Below, in pieces: positions 14,060-20,558 of a stretch of 20,558 nt of DNA; position 1 is the stretch's first letter, and each line of letters opens with the position of its first letter. Under the pieces are notes generated by a model, which saw only the letters and a program-made list of their open reading frames with translations, was not told the origin of the DNA and made no database searches. The translations under genes were made by a program, and so were the position numbers. Source of the DNA: Clostridiales bacterium (GTDB lineage: Bacteria > Bacillota > Clostridia > Lachnospirales > Lachnospiraceae); NCBI GenBank assembly GCA_018374355.1, contig JAHAFI010000044.1, positions 1-20,558 of the forward strand, given 5' to 3'.

Positions 14060-15361
14060 ATGGCAATGCAGTCTTTGGCAATTATAATTATTGTACTGGC
14101 AATCCTGCTGATCGTGGGAGTGCCGATTTCTTATGCGATTGGTATTTCCGCTTTAGCAGCAATCGTAACCAGCGTACCGGTAGATGTTTCCGTACTTACA
14201 GCGGCACAGAGAACTTTTGTGGGAATGAGCAGCTTCAGTCTCACCGCCATTCCCTTTTTTATTCTGGCAGGTAATCTGATGAATCAGGGTGGAATCGCAA
14301 AACGTCTGGTAAACTTTGTGCTGGCAATCCTCGGCAAACTTCCCGGTTCCCTGCTGGTGACAAACGTGGGTGCCAATGCGCTGTTCGGAGCAATCTCCGG
14401 TTCTGCATCTGCAGCGGCAGCAGCAGTGGGAAGCATGGTAAAAGACGGTGAAAAGGAACAGGGCTATGACCCGGCGATCTGTGCGGCGGCAAACGGCGCA
14501 TCTGCTCCCTCTGGTCTTCTGATTCCTCCATCCAATGCGCTGATCACCTATTCACTGGCCTCCGGCGGAACTTCTGTAGCAGCGCTGTTTCTTGCAGGAT
14601 ATGTTCCGGGAATCATCTGGGCGGTTGCCTGCGTAATTGTTGCGATTATCATTGCAAAGAATAAAGGTTATCACGGTGCAGAAGGCAAATTCAGTTGGAA
14701 AACACTGGGGAAAGCAACCATACAGGCTATCCCGGCCCTCTCCCTGATTGTAGTGGTTATCGGAGGTATTGTTGCCGGTGTATTCACCGCGACAGAAGGA
14801 GCTGCGATTTCCGTTGTCTATGCGCTGATTCTTTCCATCTGTTACCGGAATATTACCCTGAAAAGCTTCTGGAAAATTGTGATTGACAGTGCAAAGGTCA
14901 GCGGTATGATCGTATTTTTGATCGGCGTATCCAATATTCTCGGATGGGTTATGGCATTTACACAGATTCCTCAGGCAATTTCCGGTGCCCTTCTTTCCAT
15001 GACAGACAGCAAGTTCTTAATTCTTTTGATTATGAACCTGATTCTGCTGGTTGCAGGTACATTTATGGACGTTACCCCGGCAATCCTGATCTTTACCCCG
15101 CTGTTTCTGCCTATCGTAAAAACCTTCGGCATGCATCCGGTACATTTCGGGCTGATTCTGGTATATAATCTGTGTATCGGAAATATTACTCCGCCGGTTG
15201 GAAATACTTTGTTTGTATCCATCAAAGTGGGCAAGACTTCTCTTGCAAAGGTTATGCCGTATATGCTAATGTTCTACGCTGCGATTCTGATCGGACTTTT
15301 ACTGGTTACCTATATCCCGGCCATCAGCATGGGGCTTCCTATGGCGGCAGGACTTGTATAA
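14060..15361 (+). CDS. dctM: TRAP transporter large permease (DctM family)
   Basis: A 433-residue polytopic membrane protein of normal DctM length with about 12 hydrophobic helices. Conserved features include FSLTAIPFFILAGNLMNQGGIAKRL, the small-residue-rich NALFGAISGSASAAAAAVGSM, APSGLLIPPSNALITYSLASGG, and NLCIGNITPPVGNTLFV near the C terminus. It forms the transport channel with DctQ, fed by the DctP lipoprotein. CGGAGG lies within the end of dctQ. An alternative ATG two codons in would change little. The next gene, uxuA, starts 42 bases later. Confidence 0.95.
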   Translation: MAMQSLAIIIIVLAILLIVGVPISYAIGISALAAIVTSVPVDVSVLTAAQRTFVGMSSFSLTAIPFFILAGNLMNQGGIAKRLVNFVLAILGKLPGSLLVTNVGANALFGAISGSASAAAAAVGSMVKDGEKEQGYDPAICAAANGASAPSGLLIPPSNALITYSLASGGTSVAALFLAGYVPGIIWAVACVIVAIIIAKNKGYHGAEGKFSWKTLGKATIQAIPALSLIVVVIGGIVAGVFTATEGAAISVVYALILSICYRNITLKSFWKIVIDSAKVSGMIVFLIGVSNILGWVMAFTQIPQAISGALLSMTDSKFLILLIMNLILLVAGTFMDVTPAILIFTPLFLPIVKTFGMHPVHFGLILVYNLCIGNITPPVGNTLFVSIKVGKTSLAKVMPYMLMFYAAILIGLLLVTYIPAISMGLPMAAGLV

Positions 15362-15403
15362 ACTATAAAACTCAAATGTGAAATCATACAGGAGGATTAC
15401 TAC

Positions 15404-16486
15404 ATGAAAATGACATTTCGCTGGTATGGAGAAGGAAGAGACTCCATCACACTGAAACAGATCAAACAGATTCCGGGAATGAGCGGCCTGATGGGCGTGC
15501 TGGATGAAAAGGCAGCAGGAGAAATCTGGACAGAAGAAGAAATTAAAGCCTATGTGGACCATGTACATGCAGCAGGACTGGAAGTGGAAGTCATCGAGAG
15601 CGTAAACGTTCACGAGGATATCAAGCTGGGACTGCCCACAAGGGATACGTACATCGAAAACTACAAAATTACCATCCGCAACCTTGCAAAATACGGTGTT
15701 AAAGTCATTGTATACAATTTTATGCCGGTACTGGACTGGCTGCGTACCGATCTTGCAAGGGAGATTCCTGAGGACGGAAGCAACAGCCTTTATTTCGATG
15801 AGGAAGAGCTGGGCTCCATGACTCCTGTGGAGATTGTAAAGAAAACTGCGGATAGCTGCAACGGCTTCAGCCTTCCGGGCTGGGAGCCGGAGCGTCTTGC
15901 TGAACTGGAAAAGACTCTGGAGCTTTATAAGAGTGTGGACGAGGAGAAGCTGTATGAAAACTTCAAATATTTCCTTGACGAGATCATTCCCGTCTGTGAA
16001 GAAGTTGGAGTAAAGATGGCCTGTCATCCCGACGATCCGGGCTGGCCGATTTTCGGACTTCCCCGTATCACCCACGATCAGGCAGGCTTTGACCGTATGG
16101 TAGCCCTTCATGACAGCCCGGCAAACACGCTCTGTCTGTGTACCGGTTCTCTGGGCAGCAATGTTGCAAACGATATTCCGGCGATCATCCGCCATTTCGG
16201 TGAGATGGACCGGATCGGCTGTCTCCATGTAAGAAATGTAAAACATCTGGGCAGCGACCGCCGTTTCCGTGAGGCCAGCCATCTTTCCGCTGACGGAGAT
16301 CTGGATATGTATGAAATCATGAAGGCGATCCATGATACCTGTCCGGACACCTATATCCGCCCGGATCACGGCCGGATGATCTGGGACGAGGTAGGACGTC
16401 CGGGATACGGACTTTATGACCGTGCGCTGGGAAGCACCTATCTGAACGGACTTTGGGAAGCAATCTGTAAAAATACAGGAAAATAA
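15404..16486 (+). CDS. uxuA: Mannonate dehydratase
   Basis: A 360-residue enzyme that dehydrates D-mannonate to 2-keto-3-deoxygluconate. UxuA-type features are MTFRWYGEGRDSITLKQIKQIPG at the start, KVIVYNFMPVLDWLRTDL, KMACHPDDPGWPIFGLPRI (metal-site His), CLCTGSLGS, and CLHVRNVK. It folds as a metal-dependent xylose isomerase-like barrel. Length is normal. AGGAGG lies shortly before the ATG. It sits between the transporter genes and uxaC, in the expected hexuronate operon. It is distinct from the enolase-family mannonate dehydratases. Confidence 0.96.
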   Translation: MKMTFRWYGEGRDSITLKQIKQIPGMSGLMGVLDEKAAGEIWTEEEIKAYVDHVHAAGLEVEVIESVNVHEDIKLGLPTRDTYIENYKITIRNLAKYGVKVIVYNFMPVLDWLRTDLAREIPEDGSNSLYFDEEELGSMTPVEIVKKTADSCNGFSLPGWEPERLAELEKTLELYKSVDEEKLYENFKYFLDEIIPVCEEVGVKMACHPDDPGWPIFGLPRITHDQAGFDRMVALHDSPANTLCLCTGSLGSNVANDIPAIIRHFGEMDRIGCLHVRNVKHLGSDRRFREASHLSADGDLDMYEIMKAIHDTCPDTYIRPDHGRMIWDEVGRPGYGLYDRALGSTYLNGLWEAICKNTGK

Positions 16487-16500
16487 AGGAGGAGAGCCGA

Positions 16501-17901
16501 ATGAAAGCATTTATGGATAACGATTTTCTTCTGGGAACAGATACCGCGAAAATGCTGTATCACCAGTATGCAGAGAAGATGCCCATTGTGGACTATCACT
16601 GCCATATCAATCCTCAGGAGATTTACGAGGACCGGAAATTTGAAAATATCACGCAGGTCTGGCTGGGAGGAGATCACTACAAATGGAGACAGATGCGCTC
16701 CAACGGTGTGGATGAGCGCTACATCACAGGGAATGCATCCGACAAGGAAAAGTTCCTGAAATGGGCGGAAACTCTGGAAATGGCCATCGGCAATCCGCTC
16801 TATCACTGGAGCCATCTGGAACTGCAGCGCTATTTCGGCTACCATGGCCATCTCTGCGGGGAGACCGCAGAGGAGGTTTGGAATCTGTGCAATGAAAAGC
16901 TCCAGCAGCCGGATATGACAGTCAGAAATATCATCCGTCAATCCAATGTAACGGTTATCTGCACTACCGATGACCCGGTGGATTCTCTGGAGTGGCATAA
17001 GAAAATCGCAGAAGATGATACTTTTGAAACAAAGGTTCTTCCTGCATGGAGACCGGATAAGGCGATGTACATAGAGAAATCGGATTATCCGGAGTATCTG
17101 GAAAAATTAAGCGCTACAAGCGGCGTAAAGATTCATGATTTTACCTCTCTTCTGGACGCGCTGAAGGCTCGCATGGATTTCTTCGGTTCTATGGGATGCA
17201 GTGTATCCGACCATGGGATGGCTTATGTGCCCTGTGTGCCTGCATCTCTGGAAGAGATTGATGCAGTCTTTGCAAAGCGCATGGCAGGTGAGATTCCTTC
17301 CTCACAGGAGCAGGCAAAATTCATCACGGCCTTTATGACGGCAGTAGGAAAAGAATACCACAAAAGAGGCTGGGTGATGCAGATTCATTTCGGTGCAAAA
17401 CGCGATAATGATAAGCGGCGCTTCAGACTTTTGGGACCGGATACCGGATTTGACTGTATCGGAGATCAGGCACCCATCGGACAGCTTGCCGATTATCTGA
17501 ACGAGCTGACCATGACGGATGAACTTCCGAAAACAATTTTATATTCTCTGAATCCTAACGACAATGCGGCTATCGGAACCATCATCGGCTGTTTTCAGGA
17601 TGGAAACACAGCCGGAAAGATTCAGCACGGAAGCGCATGGTGGTTCAGCGATAATAAGACAGGAATGCAGGAGCAGATGACTACCCTTGCCAATCTGGGG
17701 CTTCTGGGCAATTTTATCGGTATGCTGACCGATTCCAGAAGTTTTCTGTCTTACACAAGACACGAATATTTCCGCAGAATTCTCTGTGATCTGATTGGAA
17801 CATGGGTGGAAGAGGGCGAATATCCCTATGACGAAAAAGTTCTCCAAAAGATGATTGAGGGAATTTCCTACAACAATACCATGAAATATTTTGGATTTTA
17901 A
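16501..17901 (+). CDS. uxaC: Glucuronate isomerase (uronate isomerase)
   Basis: A 466-residue uronate isomerase of the amidohydrolase-like superfamily, converting D-glucuronate to D-fructuronate; the family also converts galacturonate to tagaturonate. The metal-site motif HxH is H33 and H35 in VDYHCHINPQE. Further family segments are WLGGDHYKWRQMRSNGV, VICTTDDPVDSLEWH, VMQIHFGAKRDN, and LTDSRSFLSYTRHEYFRRIL near the C terminus. Length is normal. AAAGGAGGAG lies before the ATG, and uxuA ends 14 bases upstream. With only mannonate-branch enzymes around it, glucuronate is the likely physiological substrate. Confidence 0.96.
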   Translation: MKAFMDNDFLLGTDTAKMLYHQYAEKMPIVDYHCHINPQEIYEDRKFENITQVWLGGDHYKWRQMRSNGVDERYITGNASDKEKFLKWAETLEMAIGNPLYHWSHLELQRYFGYHGHLCGETAEEVWNLCNEKLQQPDMTVRNIIRQSNVTVICTTDDPVDSLEWHKKIAEDDTFETKVLPAWRPDKAMYIEKSDYPEYLEKLSATSGVKIHDFTSLLDALKARMDFFGSMGCSVSDHGMAYVPCVPASLEEIDAVFAKRMAGEIPSSQEQAKFITAFMTAVGKEYHKRGWVMQIHFGAKRDNDKRRFRLLGPDTGFDCIGDQAPIGQLADYLNELTMTDELPKTILYSLNPNDNAAIGTIIGCFQDGNTAGKIQHGSAWWFSDNKTGMQEQMTTLANLGLLGNFIGMLTDSRSFLSYTRHEYFRRILCDLIGTWVEEGEYPYDEKVLQKMIEGISYNNTMKYFGF

Positions 17902-17917
17902 CAGGAGGATAAGAAGG

Positions 17918-18769
17918 ATGGAAAAAAATGTACTGAGTACCGATCTGAGCGGTAAGGTAGCGGTAGTCACCGGCGCAGGCGGAGTGCTTTGCAGCGCAAT
18001 GGCAAAGGCACTGGCACGGGCAGGCGCAAAGGTAGCTCTTTTAAACCGCAGCATAGAATCTGCACAGGCCTACGCGGAGGAAATCGTGGCGGAAGGCGGA
18101 ACTGCCAAAGCGTACAAATGCAACGTTCTGGAAAAAGAAACCTGTCTGGCGGTGGCCGAGGAGGTACTGAAGGATTTCGGCCCCTGCGATATTCTGGTAA
18201 ACGGCGCAGGCGGAAACAATCCTAAGGCAACTACGGAAAAAGAATATTTTGAAACAGGGGATATTGACGGAGACACCAAAAGCTTTTTTGATTTGGAAGA
18301 AGACGGGGTGGACGCAGTTTTCCGACTGAATTTTATCGGAACCCTCCTTCCCACACAGGCTTTTGCAAAGCAGATGGTAGGACGGGAAGGCTGCAATATC
18401 ATCAATATCAGCTCCATGAACGCTTATACGCCTCTTACAAAGATTCCGGCGTATTCGGGAGCTAAGGCGGCTGTTTCCAACTTTACCCAGTGGCTTGCCG
18501 TACACTTTTCAAAAGAGGGCATCCGGGTAAACGGAATTGCCCCGGGATTCTTTTCTACCAAACAAAATGAAAAGCTTTTGTGGAACCCGGACGGTTCACC
18601 AACCCCCCGTACCCACAAAATCCTTTCCGCAACTCCCATGGAACGCTTTGGAACGCCCAAAGAGCTGGAAGGAGCGCTGCTGTTTCTGGTAAACAATCAG
18701 GCGGCAGGATTTATTACAGGAATCGTTGTTCCGGTAGACGGCGGATTTCAGGCGTATTCCGGAGTATAG
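17918..18769 (+). CDS. uxuB: SDR-family D-mannonate oxidoreductase (fructuronate reductase)
   Basis: A 283-residue short-chain dehydrogenase inferred to reduce D-fructuronate to D-mannonate with NAD(P)H. The Rossmann segment reads VAVVTGAGGVLC (residues 14-25), the VLC form I associate with this subgroup rather than the classical TGxxxGIG. NGAGG, ISSMNAY with the catalytic serine, and Y179-SGA-K183 complete the active site. It is unrelated in fold to the long-chain enzyme called UxuB in Escherichia coli; Bacillus subtilis also uses an SDR here. The ATG at 17918 follows AGGAGG by nine bases. Nine upstream in-frame codons overlapping uxaC are ignored. It is the last enzyme gene of the operon. 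Confidence 0.9.
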   Translation: MEKNVLSTDLSGKVAVVTGAGGVLCSAMAKALARAGAKVALLNRSIESAQAYAEEIVAEGGTAKAYKCNVLEKETCLAVAEEVLKDFGPCDILVNGAGGNNPKATTEKEYFETGDIDGDTKSFFDLEEDGVDAVFRLNFIGTLLPTQAFAKQMVGREGCNIINISSMNAYTPLTKIPAYSGAKAAVSNFTQWLAVHFSKEGIRVNGIAPGFFSTKQNEKLLWNPDGSPTPRTHKILSATPMERFGTPKELEGALLFLVNNQAAGFITGIVVPVDGGFQAYSGV

Positions 18770-18838
18770 ATAAGTGTATGGAACACCGTCCTTTTCCGGC
18801 GAATATCATATAGAAAATGCAGATAATGGTCAGAAGCG

Positions 18839-19675
18839 ATGGATGGCAGAAAATTAACGGGTAAAGGCATCGGTGTGGCGATTCTGGACACCGGGATTTA
18901 TCCTCATATAGATTTTGACAAACGGATTAGCGCATTCGGTGATTTTCTAAACGGCAGAAAAAAACCTTACGATGACAATGGACATGGAACCCATGTGGCG
19001 GGGATTGTGGGAGGGAGCGGAAAAGCCTCGGAAGGAAGGTACAAGGGGATTGCTCCGGGATGCAGGATCATTTCTCTGAAGATTTTAGATAAACGGGGAA
19101 ACGGACGGATGCAGGATGTGCTGAAAGCGCTGCAGTGGGTCAGGGAAAATAAAAAACGTTACGGCATCCGCATTGTAAATATCTCCATCGGCACCGTGGG
19201 CAGCGGAAATAAAAACAGTGATCTCTTAGTAAAAGCGGTGGAAGAACTGTGGGATGAAGGCCTTGTAGTAGTGACAGCCGCCGGAAATATGGGGCCGGAG
19301 CCGGGCAGTATCACAGCGCCGGGAATCAGCCGGAAGGTAATCACCGTGGGCTCCAGTGATCTTCTGGATGCTTCCGGGGGTATCTCCGGAACCGGGCCTA
19401 CAAAGGAATGTATCTGTAAACCGGATATCGTAACACCCGGGGCAGGTGTCATTTCCTGTGCACCCGGAGTAAAATCCGGCTACACGGTAAAGAGCGGAAC
19501 CTCCATGTCCACCCCAAAGGTATCAGGAGCCATAGCGCTGATGCTGGAGAAAGACCCTCTCCTTTCCAATGTGGAAATCAAGATGCTTCTTAAAGAGGCG
19601 GCCGTGGACAGAGGCTACCAAAGAAATCAGCAGGGGTGGGGAGAACTGGATATGGACAGATTTCTCAGTCTTTAG
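18839..19675 (+). CDS. Compact intracellular S8 family serine protease (subtilase)
   Basis: A 278-residue subtilisin-family protease consisting of little more than the catalytic domain. The triad is D17 (AILDTGIYPH), H49 (DNGHGTHVAG) and S222 (SGTSMSTPKVSGA), with the oxyanion N150 (TAAGNMGPEPG). No signal peptide, propeptide or extra C-terminal domain is present, so it is probably cytoplasmic, like AprX-type or other short bacterial subtilases. The N terminus begins only 12 residues before the beta strand carrying D17, and an in-frame stop lies just upstream. The ATG at 18839 has no clear ribosome site. It follows uxuB after 69 bases with no terminator, so readthrough from the uronate operon is possible. 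The substrate is unknown. Confidence 0.88.
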   Translation: MDGRKLTGKGIGVAILDTGIYPHIDFDKRISAFGDFLNGRKKPYDDNGHGTHVAGIVGGSGKASEGRYKGIAPGCRIISLKILDKRGNGRMQDVLKALQWVRENKKRYGIRIVNISIGTVGSGNKNSDLLVKAVEELWDEGLVVVTAAGNMGPEPGSITAPGISRKVITVGSSDLLDASGGISGTGPTKECICKPDIVTPGAGVISCAPGVKSGYTVKSGTSMSTPKVSGAIALMLEKDPLLSNVEIKMLLKEAAVDRGYQRNQQGWGELDMDRFLSL

Positions 19676-19704
19676 CTTTGACAGGAACTTTCATAGGTTC
19701 AAGG

Positions 19705-19747
19705 AAAAATGGGAGAAACCGGCATCATGCCAGTTCCTCCCATTTTT
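19705..19747. terminator. Bidirectional terminator between the subtilase and ABC-F genes
   Basis: AAAAATGGGAG and CTCCCATTTTT pair perfectly (11 bp), extended by AACCGGC against GCCAGTT with one mismatch around a short loop. A and T runs flank both sides, so it can work in both directions. On the minus strand it contains the last codons and stop of the ABC-F gene. Confidence 0.85.
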
Positions 19748-20558
19748 CATAAAGTTCTTCCAGTTTTTCAGCAATCTCCGCTTTCTCTTTGGAGAGGCGT
19801 ACACATTCCGATACATTGACAGCCACTTCCGGCTGAGACATTTCTTCATCGATTTCCCTGTCACGGGTTTCCAGACGTTCGATTTCCTGCTCAGTTTTCT
19901 TCAGATCATTTTCACGTTTCCTCTGGCGGGCCTGTTCCTCCTTCTGCTGTTTCCAATCCTGCTTTGTAGTGGAGGCAGAGACTTCTTCTTCAACCAGTGT
20001 CTCCGGCGCATAAATCTGGGTCAGCTCGTCTTTCTTTTCCATATAGTAATCGTAATTTCCGATATAATTGACCATAGCCTGATTCGTCAGGTCAAGAATC
20101 CGCGTAGCCGTCTGATTGATAAAATAACGGTCATGGGAAACGTAAAGCACCGTTCCCGTATAGCGGTTCAGCGCCTGTTCCAGAATTTCTTTGGACACGA
20201 TATCCAAATGGTTGGTAGGCTCGTCAAGAATCAGGAAATTAGCTTCTGAAAGCATCAGCTTCGCAAGGGATACACGGCCCCGCTCGCCGCCGCTAAGAGC
20301 ACTGATCGGCTTAAATACGTCATCTCCGGTAAAGAGGAAGGCTGCCAGCACGTTTCGGATCTCCGTATTGGTCAGGTAAGGATAATCGTCGGAAATCTCC
20401 TGAAAAATCGTCTTATCCATATTCAGTACATGGTGCTCCTGATCGTAGTAACCGATCAGAACCTTACTTCCCAATTCGATTTCCCCCTCATCCGCATCCA
20501 GAATTCCGTTGAGGATTTTCAGAATCGTGGTTTTTCCCGTACCATTGGCTCCGATGAT
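19725..20558 (-). CDS. ABC-F family ATPase (C-terminal part)
   Basis: The last 278 residues of an ABC-F protein; the N-terminal ATPase domain and linker lie beyond the window. ABC-F proteins act on ribosomes in translation or antibiotic protection, without membrane domains. The fragment opens inside the second Walker A (GANGTGKTT). It contains the signature LSGGERGRVSLAKLML, Walker B FLILDEPTNHLD, and the switch histidine in YVSHDRYF. A Lys/Glu-rich C-terminal coiled coil of about 85 residues follows, ending YEKWEELA. The coiled-coil tail is like that of YdiF/Uup-type housekeeping members rather than classic resistance types, but the subfamily cannot be settled without the linker. The frame is open to the window edge. 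Confidence 0.93.
   Translation of the reverse strand: MIGANGTGKTTILKILNGILDADEGEIELGSKVLIGYYDQEHHVLNMDKTIFQEISDDYPYLTNTEIRNVLAAFLFTGDDVFKPISALSGGERGRVSLAKLMLSEANFLILDEPTNHLDIVSKEILEQALNRYTGTVLYVSHDRYFINQTATRILDLTNQAMVNYIGNYDYYMEKKDELTQIYAPETLVEEEVSASTTKQDWKQQKEEQARQRKRENDLKKTEQEIERLETRDREIDEEMSQPEVAVNVSECVRLSKEKAEIAEKLEELYEKWEELA

Noticed and set aside
15299..16510. Long open frame (403 codons) on the minus strand opposite uxuA
   Set aside because: It mirrors the codon pattern of uxuA, has no ribosome site in keeping with a real gene, and resembles no known protein.
1..20558. CRISPR arrays, tRNA or rRNA genes, insertion sequences, phage or toxin-antitoxin modules
   Set aside because: None was found by reading both strands: no spaced direct repeats, cloverleaf-like intergenic segments, transposases or integrases. 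The intergenic gaps are short and mostly explained by promoters and terminators.

Overview
The window looks like chromosome from an anaerobic, spore-forming gut Firmicute of the Lachnospiraceae type. This rests on the gene order yicC-remA-gmk-rpoZ-rimO-pgsA-cinA, AGGAGG-type ribosome sites, an AraC/TRAP/uronate locus of the kind found in Blautia- or Ruminococcus-like genomes, and clostridial CspA-like subtilase and Cys/Gly-rich small proteins. Genus and species cannot be fixed from the sequence alone. I see no tRNA, rRNA, CRISPR array, insertion sequence, phage gene or integrase, and no gene-free gap over about 200 bases.

Region 1 (1-6548) is housekeeping. The 5' part of rqcH (ribosome-associated quality control) lies on the minus strand. 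It diverges from yicC through two promoters whose -35 boxes overlap. Rightward, yicC (endoribonuclease family), remA (DNA-binding matrix regulator), gmk and rpoZ form one tight unit closed by a terminator. rimO, pgsA and cinA form a second unit, ending at a perfect 16-bp inverted-repeat terminator; recA, often found after cinA, is absent.

Region 2 (6547-10537) is accessory and mostly on the minus strand. It holds a pair of small Met-rich proteins of unknown function, a convergent 53-aa protein with its own promoter and terminator, an 84-aa protein with 14 cysteines built from an internal duplication, a CspA-like S8 serine protease, and an AraC regulator just upstream of that protease. No terminator is visible from the AraC gene through the protease to the Cys-rich gene, so the three may be co-transcribed.

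Region 3 (10617-18769) is a complete D-glucuronate utilisation operon, transcribed divergently from the AraC gene: eda, kdgK, dctP-dctQ-dctM (TRAP importer), uxuA, uxaC and an SDR-type uxuB. Inferred flow: the TRAP system imports a hexuronate; UxaC converts glucuronate to fructuronate; the SDR enzyme reduces it to mannonate; UxuA dehydrates that to 2-keto-3-deoxygluconate (KDG); KdgK phosphorylates it; Eda cleaves KDPG to pyruvate and glyceraldehyde-3-phosphate. There is no galacturonate branch (uxaA/uxaB) and no glucuronidase in the window.

Region 4 (18839-20558) holds a compact intracellular subtilase directly after the uronate operon with no terminator between them, then a bidirectional terminator, then the 3' part of an ABC-F ATPase gene on the minus strand.

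Most of the window is conventional. I found no clear undescribed multi-gene system. The best places to look are the small-protein/protease stretch at 6.5-10.5 kb and the compact AraC/eda control region.
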